From: a virus
Length of the DNA stretch: 64,000 nucleotides
Direction: 5' to 3' (one strand)
Virus record (IMG/VR): IMGVR_UViG_3300035698_013326
Location: 1 to 64,000 of that record
A model generated the notes under the pieces. That model was not told the origin of the DNA. It did no database searches and worked only from the letters and a program-made list of their open reading frames with translations. A program made the translations under genes and the position numbers. Numbering within the stretch: position 1 is the first letter of the stretch; each line of letters opens with the position of its first letter. This document shows, piece after piece, positions 37,844 to 44,264 of this stretch.

Positions 37844-37907
37844 CTCAGATGCGCAGAGCAACCGGCTTTTACCCGGTATGTCGCAGGTTCGAGTCCTGCT
37901 GCCCCCA
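37834..37907 (+). tRNA. tRNA-Lys(TTT)
   Basis: Perfect acceptor GGGGGCA/TGCCCCC, D-arm GCTC/GAGC, anticodon arm ACCGG-CTTTTAC-CCGGT, T-arm GCAGG-TTCGAGT-CCTGC. Confidence 0.94.
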
Positions 37908-37910
37908 CAT

Positions 37911-37983
37911 GCTGGTGTAGCTCAATTGGAAGAGCGCTCGCCTTGTAAGCGAGGGGTTGTGGGTTCGACTCCCTCTACCAGCT
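37911..37983 (+). tRNA. tRNA-Thr(TGT)
   Basis: Acceptor GCTGGTG/TACCAGC, D-arm GCTC/GAGC, anticodon arm CTCGC-CTTGTAA-GCGAG, T-arm GTGGG-TTCGACT-CCCTC. Confidence 0.93.
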
Positions 37984-37987
37984 TTGC

Positions 37988-38059
37988 AGACCTGTGGTGT
38001 AATTGGTAGCACCTGGGACTCTGAATCCCACAGTCTACGTTCAAGTCGTAGCAGGTCTA
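37988..38059 (+). tRNA. tRNA-Gln(CTG)
   Basis: Perfect acceptor AGACCTG/CAGGTCT, D-arm GTGT/GCAC, anticodon arm TGGGA-CTCTGAA-TCCCA, T-arm CTACG-TTCAAGT-CGTAG. Confidence 0.93.
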
Positions 38060-38064
38060 TTGCT

Positions 38065-38136
38065 GGACCCGTAGTGTAACGGTCAGCACCGGAGGTTTTG
38101 ATCCTCCTAGTTTTGGTTCGACTCCAGACGGGTTCA
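38065..38136 (+). tRNA. tRNA-Gln(TTG)
   Basis: Acceptor GGACCCG/CGGGTTC, D-arm GTGT/GCAC, anticodon arm GGAGG-TTTTGAT-CCTCC, T-arm TTTGG-TTCGACT-CCAGA. Confidence 0.93.
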
Positions 38137-38147
38137 TTGGAGATGAG

Positions 38148-38459
38148 ATGACGACAGATAAAAACAGAGTTGATTTCTTGCAGTCACGTGCGGCTGAGGG
38201 TGATTCACCAGAGATCATACCGTGGGGAGACGTGCGAGAACAGATTGATAGAGAGATGGCAGAGGTTGGTTACATGGACTTCCCGGAGTACTATTGTGAT
38301 TGTGGCTTTGGGTTTGATTGTCTTGATTGTGAGGGCGCACTTGAGTGCATCCGTTCAACTCCACAGCAGTGGAATCCTGGTGGTCAGAGTTACTCGTGGA
38401 CATCGTATTACAGGTGTCCTGAGTGTGGATGTGAAATCGAAATTGAAGAGGGTGACTGA
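38148..38459 (+). CDS. Zinc-ribbon-type hypothetical protein
   Basis: A 103-residue protein with a helical N-terminus (MTTDKNRVDFLQSR) and a Cys-rich C-terminal half: CDCGFGFDCLDC near residues 50-61 and CPECGC near 90-95. These could form one or two zinc sites. Overlaps the ligase start (TGATG). Confidence 0.75.
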   Translation: MTTDKNRVDFLQSRAAEGDSPEIIPWGDVREQIDREMAEVGYMDFPEYYCDCGFGFDCLDCEGALECIRSTPQQWNPGGQSYSWTSYYRCPECGCEIEIEEGD

Positions 38460-39382
38460 TGCAGAAGCCAATGTTAGCGAATAAGTACGAGGACAAGAAG
38501 GCTGAGTTTCCTTGCTTTGTCCAACCGAAGTTTGATGGTGTCCGTTGTATGTTTGATGGTGAAGATGCATGGACACGAAACCAGAAGCCACACAAGCCAC
38601 ATATCGTGGACATGTTGAAGGCACTTCATCCGATTCTCCCTGAGGGGATGGTGTTGGATGGTGAGCTGATTCTTCCCAAGCCGTGGACATTCCAGAAAAC
38701 TGTATCGGTGGTCAAGAAGTACTACCCAGCTAAGGTTGATCTTACACCATTGTCACAGGAGATATCTGATAAATGGAAGCGAGAGATAGCTGACAGGTGG
38801 AAAGATGAGGATGATGATGCATTCTACACACATAAACCAGAGGATGATCTATATGTCTCCAGCGACCTGCTGCGATACCATGTGTACGACTGCTACTTCC
38901 CAGATCAGCCTGAGTTGACATTCGCAGGACGTATGGAGCGGGTTCGACGTGCAGTGTGTGAGGATGCAGTAGGGGCTGTGATGATCTATGCGCCTAAGGA
39001 TTTGTGGGAGTGGTTGGATACGTATATTGATCAGGGCTATGAGGGTCTGATTTATCGCAATCCGAAGGGTGTGTACAAGCATGGTCGGAGTGGGAGAGAT
39101 CTTCTGAAGCTGAAGAAGTTTTTGGATGATGAGTATCAGATCGTGGGAGCCATTGAGGGTAAGGGTAAGGACAAGGGCACTCCAATTTGGGTGTGTCGAG
39201 TGTCTGCAACAGATGCGAGAACATTCAAGGCTCGTCCTATGGGAACCTACAAGTGGCGCAGAGAAGCGTGGGTAGATCGTCTGAGTTACTATGGTAGGAT
39301 GCTCACAGTCAAGTACCAGGAGTTGACCGATGATGGCATTCCGAGATTCCCGATTGGTGTTTCGGTGAGAGACTACGAATAG
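38459..39382 (+). CDS. ATP-dependent DNA ligase
   Basis: A 307-residue ligase that seals nicks with ATP. The adenylated Lys is in QPKFDGVRC near residue 24; VLDGELIL near 64-71 is motif III, GYEGLIYRNP near 193-202 motif IV, LLKLKKF near 213-219 motif V. The C-terminal 90 residues form the OB-fold, ending GIPRFPIGVSVRDYE. It completes the replication set. Seven bases later a tRNA follows. Confidence 0.94.
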   Translation: MQKPMLANKYEDKKAEFPCFVQPKFDGVRCMFDGEDAWTRNQKPHKPHIVDMLKALHPILPEGMVLDGELILPKPWTFQKTVSVVKKYYPAKVDLTPLSQEISDKWKREIADRWKDEDDDAFYTHKPEDDLYVSSDLLRYHVYDCYFPDQPELTFAGRMERVRRAVCEDAVGAVMIYAPKDLWEWLDTYIDQGYEGLIYRNPKGVYKHGRSGRDLLKLKKFLDDEYQIVGAIEGKGKDKGTPIWVCRVSATDARTFKARPMGTYKWRREAWVDRLSYYGRMLTVKYQELTDDGIPRFPIGVSVRDYE

Positions 39383-39388
39383 AGTACT

Positions 39389-39462
39389 GGGATCATAGCT
39401 CAAATGGATAGAGCGGCAGCCTCCTAAGCTGCATGTTGAGGGTTCGAGTCCTTCTGGTCCCA
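39389..39462 (+). tRNA. tRNA-Arg(CCT)
   Basis: Acceptor GGGATCA/TGGTCCC, D-arm GCTC/GAGC, anticodon arm GCAGC-CTCCTAA-GCTGC, T-arm GAGGG-TTCGAGT-CCTTC. A T-rich stretch follows. Confidence 0.94.
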
Positions 39463-39481
39463 ATTTTTTGTCATTTCTTTT

Positions 39482-39509
39482 TTGTACATTCCCAAATATG
39501 TTGTATACT
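39482..39509 (+). promoter_or_regulatory. Promoter, TTGTAC-N16-TATACT
   Basis: TTGTAC (39482-39487) and TATACT (39504-39509) are 16 bases apart. It starts the next block of small genes at 39550. Confidence 0.85.
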
Positions 39510-39549
39510 ATAAGTGTAGCTATAGTGATCCTTTTTGGAGATGTAGACA

Positions 39550-39951
39550 ATGACCACCAAACAGAAGCGCGTCAGAGTGGAGCAGATTGAAAAGCAGCTG
39601 AATGTGTTGGCTGAGCGACAGGAAGATCTTACAAGAAATCAAAAGAAAATGGTAAAGCTCATCGACAAGCTGTTTAAGAGGCATCCCACGGCGGCGAAGC
39701 AGCGTGCTATCATTCAGCAGACCATTGACGTTTATGTGGAGCAGGTTGCTACTCAGGTTCAGACTGTCAAGGATGCAGCCTTGGTGCTCAAAGAGACCGT
39801 CAATGGTGAGGATCTTCAGGCTGTCTATTCGCAGGGCAAGACGTCCTGGATTACGGATCAGCTTCTGGGCTATGCCAAAACGCACAAGGTTATCTTGGAG
39901 ATGAAGAAGCAGGGTGATCCTTCCATCTCGATTCGAAAGGTCAAGAAGTGA
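39550..39951 (+). CDS. Helical hypothetical protein
   Basis: A 133-residue, Lys/Gln-rich helical protein (VEQIEKQLNVLAERQEDL and VKDAALVLKETVNG), first gene behind the promoter at 39482. The N-terminal 60 residues could form a coiled coil. GGAG lies upstream of ATG 39550. Not recognised. Confidence 0.75.
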   Translation: MTTKQKRVRVEQIEKQLNVLAERQEDLTRNQKKMVKLIDKLFKRHPTAAKQRAIIQQTIDVYVEQVATQVQTVKDAALVLKETVNGEDLQAVYSQGKTSWITDQLLGYAKTHKVILEMKKQGDPSISIRKVKK

Positions 39952-39956
39952 AACGA

Positions 39957-40109
39957 ATGGCTCCAGAACATAGGGTATCAGTGGTAGATGCCATGTTGGC
40001 AAAGCTGGAGCGTGATTGGCTTTGTCATCATGGTGTGTGGAATCGAGATAAGCTTTTTGTGGAGTTGGAGCGGAAATTGAAAGAAAGGCGACGGAATGGG
40101 AAAGCGTAA
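39957..40109 (+). CDS. 50-residue hypothetical protein
   Basis: ATG 39957 begins six bases after the previous stop. 50 residues, helical and basic (KLFVELERKLKERRRNGKA). Overlaps the next gene by 14 bases in another frame. Not recognised. Confidence 0.55.
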   Translation: MAPEHRVSVVDAMLAKLERDWLCHHGVWNRDKLFVELERKLKERRRNGKA

Positions 40110-40377
40110 GAAGAAGGCAACAAAGAAAGTGACCAGGAAGGCTCCGGCTCCAGTTTTGACTTCGGCCCCAGCTTCGGCATCCAAGTTGAAGGAGAAGACA
40201 AGTATAGATCCGCGATGTAAGCAGATCCGTCATATTCTAAGTGTAATTGGCAAGCAGGTAACTGAAGCTGAGGATGCGACCAAATACAAGAAACAAGAGC
40301 ATCTGAATGCTGCTCTTGTGGCCAGTGAAACACTATGGCAGGAATTGAGAGCATTATTAGGAGAAATCGGATGTTGA
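40096..40377 (+). CDS. Basic N-terminal hypothetical protein
   Basis: A 93-residue protein with a Lys-rich start (MGKRKKKATKKVTRKAPAP), an Ala/Pro/Ser linker and a helical C-terminal half (IRHILSVIGKQVTEAED). The basic tail suggests nucleic acid binding. Overlaps the next gene by seven bases. Confidence 0.65.
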   Translation: MGKRKKKATKKVTRKAPAPVLTSAPASASKLKEKTSIDPRCKQIRHILSVIGKQVTEAEDATKYKKQEHLNAALVASETLWQELRALLGEIGC

Positions 40378-40592
40378 ACGAGCTACAAAAGAGCATTGAA
40401 GTTGAACGGAAACACATCACTTTCCTTGAGGATACTCCAGTCGCTGCTACGCGCGGCCAGCGTGAGGCGACATTGGCAGTGGCACGGTCCAACCTGCTGG
40501 TGGCTCAGGCCATTGCAGGACAGACAGATCTCATGGAGCAGATTGCTTATTGCTGTAATAACGATCATTGGGATCAACGCGAGGAGAATTGA
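40371..40592 (+). CDS. Helical hypothetical protein
   Basis: A 73-residue helical protein starting at ATG 40371 behind AGGAG (MLNELQKSIEVERKH). An upstream in-frame start at 40335 lies within the previous gene. Not recognised. Confidence 0.7.
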   Translation: MLNELQKSIEVERKHITFLEDTPVAATRGQREATLAVARSNLLVAQAIAGQTDLMEQIAYCCNNDHWDQREEN

Positions 40593-40593
40593 C

Positions 40594-40707
40594 ATGTTGC
40601 GATTCCTGGAAGGTGTGTTGGTTGGAGCACTTTTATACCATATTGGATGGGATGTGGTTAGTAGTGTAATCGAAACGGGTGTGACATTTGCAAAGGGGTT
40701 GTTTTGA
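40594..40707 (+). CDS. 37-residue membrane microprotein
   Basis: ATG 40594 behind GAGGAG opens a 37-residue frame with a hydrophobic stretch (FLEGVLVGALLYHIG). Stop overlaps the next ATG (TGATG). Not recognised. Confidence 0.55.
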   Translation: MLRFLEGVLVGALLYHIGWDVVSSVIETGVTFAKGLF

Positions 40708-41621
40708 TGCATAAAGCACTGAATGTGATGTGGGATGTGACGCATAAAGTGTGCGACAATGACGAGCACGTGTGGCTTGAGATGCGGGGCAGGCATTGGG
40801 ATTTGGCTGTTGATCAGCTATGCCAATTCAACTTGGAGAGTCCAAGTGGGAATCAGCCATATCCGGAGGGCGTGACAAATCTCACGGAGTTCCTGGTGTT
40901 TTGTCTGGTGACAAATTCCATCAACTATTGCTATTGGTATGGCTGGGATGAAATTCGCCCCAATGGATCTGGCTACAAAGTTGTGGCTGATGTGGTTGCG
41001 AAGGCGATAAAGGCATGTCCAGGCTATAATGGGGTGGAGGATCTGTTCCCTGCGGTAGTATCGAAGGTGAAGTGGGGTATTCGATTCAAGCGACTTCCAA
41101 TGTTGGAGGAGCGTTTGCGACATTTGGAGGAGCTGATTGGACCGCGCACCAATTTGCGACAAGTACACAATGAGATGCAGACAGGTGATCCATTGGAAAT
41201 GACCGTGGCACTGAGCATGCTGGAGGCATACTTTCCAGGCTATGTGTCGGACATTTTTCTGAAGCGAGCGAGTCTGTTCCTCTTGGAACTGTATCGAAGT
41301 CGGAATCTATTTGGCCGTCCGGACCTTTTCATGGGTGAAATAGGTCATTTGCCGGTTCCAATAGACTATCATATTCCGAATGTACTTCAGGCGATGGAGT
41401 TACTATGTTACGTGCCGACTTTGAAGAGCAAAATACAAGCACATGAACTAATTCCGAAGGGATCGCGGTGGGAAGTGGAGATTCGGGCTCAATCGGCCCT
41501 TGTTTGTCGGAAATTGGCGGCAAAAGTACGATGTTCTGCGGCTGAAGTGGACACATGGCTCTATTTGCAGAGAAAAAAGGTCAATACGCCGTTCCACTTG
41601 ACAATTACAACTGATTATTGA
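40707..41621 (+). CDS. Queuosine-salvage-like glycosidase (DUF2419/Qng1 family)
   Basis: A 304-residue protein. Three parts match the queuosine salvage family: NSINYCYWYGW near residue 70 (family: NFxFW), IDYHIPNVLQ near 217-226 (family: DYRxPQxL, containing the likely catalytic Asp), and SRWEVEIRAQSA near 251-262 (family: EVEIRAxS). The enzyme releases queuine from queuosine 5'-phosphate. The match is by motif, not by search. All four Q-type tRNAs are encoded by this phage. TGATG links it to the upstream microprotein; a TTG at 40704 is less likely as start. Confidence 0.68.
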   Translation: MHKALNVMWDVTHKVCDNDEHVWLEMRGRHWDLAVDQLCQFNLESPSGNQPYPEGVTNLTEFLVFCLVTNSINYCYWYGWDEIRPNGSGYKVVADVVAKAIKACPGYNGVEDLFPAVVSKVKWGIRFKRLPMLEERLRHLEELIGPRTNLRQVHNEMQTGDPLEMTVALSMLEAYFPGYVSDIFLKRASLFLLELYRSRNLFGRPDLFMGEIGHLPVPIDYHIPNVLQAMELLCYVPTLKSKIQAHELIPKGSRWEVEIRAQSALVCRKLAAKVRCSAAEVDTWLYLQRKKVNTPFHLTITTDY

Positions 41622-41628
41622 GGGAATC

Positions 41629-41907
41629 ATGGATAAACAGCAAATAATCGACTTAATGGCGAATCGTGATTACGCCTTATACACTGATACCGGAGGTCCA
41701 ATCATATTTTTTCGACATATGAAGTGGACAAAGCTTTCAGCGCAGGTGAACTTGGATAGGGAGGTGATTCAGTTCAGATTCCTAACTCAAGTGGGCGTAT
41801 TGTTGACTGTGGAGTCACAGGGTATGCTCATTGAGGAAGCAAGGACAGTTCGGCGAAATGAGGCGGCTATGATCAGAGCCATGATCAATTTGAGGGTGGG
41901 AAAATGA
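41629..41907 (+). CDS. Hypothetical protein
   Basis: A 92-residue protein with a helical start (KQQIIDLMANRDYAL), a beta-rich middle and a helical end. ATG 41629 follows AGGGAATC. It overlaps the cREC gene by four bases. Not recognised. Confidence 0.7.
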   Translation: MDKQQIIDLMANRDYALYTDTGGPIIFFRHMKWTKLSAQVNLDREVIQFRFLTQVGVLLTVESQGMLIEEARTVRRNEAAMIRAMINLRVGK

Positions 41908-42221
41908 GAACATTACTGATTGACGACGTGCGCACAATGGAGGCAGATGCTATCGTTCGGAGTGCAGAGTTGGCGAAGGCCATACTGGGTGGTCCTCTGC
42001 ATTTCGATGTGGTCTACCTGGATCATGATTTGGGGCCGGGAGAGGTTGGTTTGGATGTGCTGCGGTGGATCTTCAGGGCGAACATTCGGCCTACGTCTAT
42101 CATACTCATAACAAGGAATCCGGTAGGACTCGCTAATATGAAGGCCGAGTTGATGGCTAATGATTATACTCTTGCTCATGATGGTACGGGTGCTTGGGTT
42201 GATAGATTCAAAGGGGAATGA
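41904..42221 (+). CDS. Cyclic-phosphate-processing receiver-domain (cREC-like) protein
   Basis: A 105-residue receiver-fold protein: LLIDDVRTMEAD at the N-terminus, DVVYLDHDLGPGEVGLDVL near residues 35-53 and RNPVGLANMKAEL near 71-83. The LDHDLG and NPVG motifs are those of the cREC family, proposed from comparative genomics to process cyclic-phosphate ends. It lies 0.6 kb before RtcB, which ligates 2',3'-cyclic-phosphate or 3'-phosphate RNA ends. Confidence 0.78.
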   Translation: MRTLLIDDVRTMEADAIVRSAELAKAILGGPLHFDVVYLDHDLGPGEVGLDVLRWIFRANIRPTSIILITRNPVGLANMKAELMANDYTLAHDGTGAWVDRFKGE

Positions 42222-42223
42222 AC

Positions 42224-42535
42224 ATGAATATTGCACAGCACAATGTGACGAAGACTCTTAATGGTTTTCTTCGTGGGACAGGTCTTCACGAAATGACTGA
42301 ATATGAAGCTGGGGTGATGATCCTCTATTTCTTAGAGCGCCATAGGGAGTTGGAGCACGAGTACTTGCTTTCGACGGCTGAGAAATTTCGGCTCATGCCA
42401 GCAACCTATCTTCGGAATCTGTTGATGGTGACAAACATTCTTATGTCGGAGATTCTGGATCTGTTGTTCATGATGCGGGGTGTGGAAAGTATCTACTGCT
42501 TGAAGAGGAGAAATTATCATGAGGACAGAAAATGA
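42224..42535 (+). CDS. Hypothetical protein
   Basis: A 103-residue helical protein with AAGGGG seven bases before ATG 42224; an ATG at 42218 is too close. Hydrophobic near LMVTNILMSEILDLLFMM. Overlaps the next microprotein by 17 bases. Not recognised. Confidence 0.7.
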   Translation: MNIAQHNVTKTLNGFLRGTGLHEMTEYEAGVMILYFLERHRELEHEYLLSTAEKFRLMPATYLRNLLMVTNILMSEILDLLFMMRGVESIYCLKRRNYHEDRK

Positions 42536-42695
42536 GATCAGAGAGAAGGTGGTACAATTCGATCAGGGGATTGTCCTAATGAAGAATTGGATTATCAACA
42601 ATAAGGGCAATCCCCTTGTGTGGGATTGTCGCTGTCGAATTGTTCAGTTGGAGAAATCACGAAACCAGCTGCTGTGGGTTTTGAGAGAAAATTGA
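42519..42695 (+). CDS. 58-residue hypothetical protein
   Basis: ATG 42519 behind GAGGAG opens 58 residues (MRTENEIREKVVQFDQGIVL, partial) with a single C-x-C and an amphipathic C-terminal helix. Its stop is two bases before the next promoter. Not recognised. Confidence 0.6.
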   Translation: MRTENEIREKVVQFDQGIVLMKNWIINNKGNPLVWDCRCRIVQLEKSRNQLLWVLREN

Positions 42696-42696
42696 T

Positions 42697-42724
42697 TTGC
42701 ACTTGCTCCAAAGTGTGATATACT
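42697..42724 (+). promoter_or_regulatory. Promoter, TTGCAC-N16-TATACT, of the RtcB operon
   Basis: TTGCAC (42697-42702) and TATACT (42719-42724) are 16 bases apart. It gives a leader of about 80 bases before rtcB. Confidence 0.86.
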
Positions 42725-42753
42725 TTGGGTAGAAGATATTGGGTCCGTCGAGC

Positions 42754-42797
42754 GGTGGGTGAGCCTTTTTCCTTTTTCCTTTCAGGGCTCACCCACC
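42754..42797 (+). promoter_or_regulatory. 12-bp leader hairpin upstream of rtcB
   Basis: A perfect stem GGTGGGTGAGCC/GGCTCACCCACC closes a 20-base pyrimidine-rich loop. It ends three bases before AGTAGGAG, the ribosome binding site of rtcB. No T-run follows, so it is a leader structure that could control translation or RNA stability. Confidence 0.75.
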
Positions 42798-42811
42798 AGT
42801 AGGAGAATGAG

Positions 42812-44026
42812 ATGAGAGTTGAGAACCACAAAGATATGTTGCCGATCAAGATGTGGCTGGATGATATTGAGCCTTCAGCCATGCAACAATTGTACAACTT
42901 GGCGCAGCTTCCGTTTGCGTATAAGTGGATTGCGGTCATGCCTGACTGCCACATGGGCTATGGCATGCCAATTGGTGGCGTCATGGCTACGAAGGGCGTG
43001 GTCATCCCGAATGCCGTGGGCGTGGATATTGGGTGCGGGATGTGTGCGGTCAAGACTTCTTTGATGGCACTGGATGGGGATGAGGGATATGGGAATGAAT
43101 ATGATTCTCATATCTGGAAGAGGATCATGGGTAAGATTCGATCACGTATCCCAATGGGGCGCAACCATCATCAGCAGATGGTCCCGACGTTTGATATGCC
43201 GGATTGGGATGAGGTTTGTAATACAATCGCCGGCGCTAAAAAATCGATAATACATCAGGAATTCAACAATGCTCGTCACCAGCTGGGAACGTTGGGTGGT
43301 GGAAACCATTTCATCGAAATCCAGAAGGGTTCAGATGGGCATATCTGGATCATGTTGCACTCAGGGTCCAGGAACGTGGGCTACAAGGTGGCACAGCACT
43401 ACAACAAGCTGGCTATAGGTTTGAATGAGAAGTGGCAATCTCAGGTTCCGAAGCACGCGCAGTTGGCTTTCCTGCCTCTGGATACTCAGGAAGGACAGGA
43501 GTATCTGGTTGAGATGCAGTGGTGTGTTGATTTTGCATTGGCTAATCGTCACCACATGATGGATGAGATTCAGCGCATCTTTCGTGAGGAGTTTGGTATC
43601 GTCACATTCCCTCAGAGGATCAACATAGCCCATAACTATGCAGCGATGGAGCATCACTATGGGCAGAACGTTATGGTCCATCGGAAAGGCGCAACGAGAG
43701 CGTATAAGGGCGAATTGGGTATCATTCCTGGATCTATGGGGACGAAGTCTTACATTGTGGAGGGCCTGGGAAATCCGGAATCCTTTATGTCGTGTTCGCA
43801 TGGGGCCGGAAGGCTCATGTCTAGAACGCGAGCGAAAGAGGAGTTGAACCTGGAAGCCGAGCAGGCTGCAATGGATGCGAAGGGGATCATTCATGGTCTG
43901 CGTGGGAGAGCAAATCTGGATGAGGCTCCAGGTGCTTACAAGAACATTGATACTGTGATGAAGAATCAGACAGATCTTGTGACTTCCATAGTGGAGTTGG
44001 AACCAATAGCAGCAGCAAAAGGTTGA
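42812..44026 (+). CDS. rtcB: RtcB-type RNA ligase
   Basis: A 404-residue RNA ligase that joins 3'-phosphate or 2',3'-cyclic-phosphate RNA to 5'-OH ends. Metal and GMP-site motifs are in place: MPDCHMGYG near residue 45, VGVDIGCGMCAV near 68-79, LGGGNHFIEI near 160-169, LHSGSRNVGY near 180-189, HNYAAMEHH near 271 and SCSHGAGR near 326-333, containing the guanylated His. The gene has its own promoter and leader hairpin. Phages can use it to repair tRNAs cut by host defences. Confidence 0.97.
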   Translation: MRVENHKDMLPIKMWLDDIEPSAMQQLYNLAQLPFAYKWIAVMPDCHMGYGMPIGGVMATKGVVIPNAVGVDIGCGMCAVKTSLMALDGDEGYGNEYDSHIWKRIMGKIRSRIPMGRNHHQQMVPTFDMPDWDEVCNTIAGAKKSIIHQEFNNARHQLGTLGGGNHFIEIQKGSDGHIWIMLHSGSRNVGYKVAQHYNKLAIGLNEKWQSQVPKHAQLAFLPLDTQEGQEYLVEMQWCVDFALANRHHMMDEIQRIFREEFGIVTFPQRINIAHNYAAMEHHYGQNVMVHRKGATRAYKGELGIIPGSMGTKSYIVEGLGNPESFMSCSHGAGRLMSRTRAKEELNLEAEQAAMDAKGIIHGLRGRANLDEAPGAYKNIDTVMKNQTDLVTSIVELEPIAAAKG

Positions 44027-44036
44027 GAGGAGACAG

Positions 44037-44264
44037 ATGAAAACGGCATTGGTGGCATTGTGGTTGGTCGTGGCGGTTGCGATATTCGCCATGTACAGTT
44101 CTGCTGGAGAGCAGATGGAGCGTACCGTAGCTGTCCAGCAGGTGGAAGACTCAGAGGCTCCGTATCACGTGGTTCGGAACTTCCGTAAGGTGAGAGGTGC
44201 AGTTGCAGTCACACTGTGTGGCTTGGCTGGCTTCGCAACAATTCGTTTTGGAAAGGGTAAGTAA
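44037..44264 (+). CDS. Small membrane protein next to rtcB
   Basis: A 75-residue protein with an N-terminal hydrophobic segment (LVALWLVVAVAIFAMY), a soluble middle and a second hydrophobic stretch (AVAVTLCGLAGFATI). GAGGAGACAG precedes ATG 44037. Its stop overlaps the SPFH gene start, so the two are coupled and may form one membrane complex. Confidence 0.7.
   Translation: MKTALVALWLVVAVAIFAMYSSAGEQMERTVAVQQVEDSEAPYHVVRNFRKVRGAVAVTLCGLAGFATIRFGKGK

Noticed and set aside
42754-42797. Terminator upstream of rtcB
   Set aside because: The stem is strong but no T-run follows and it lies between promoter and ribosome binding site, so a leader role is more likely.
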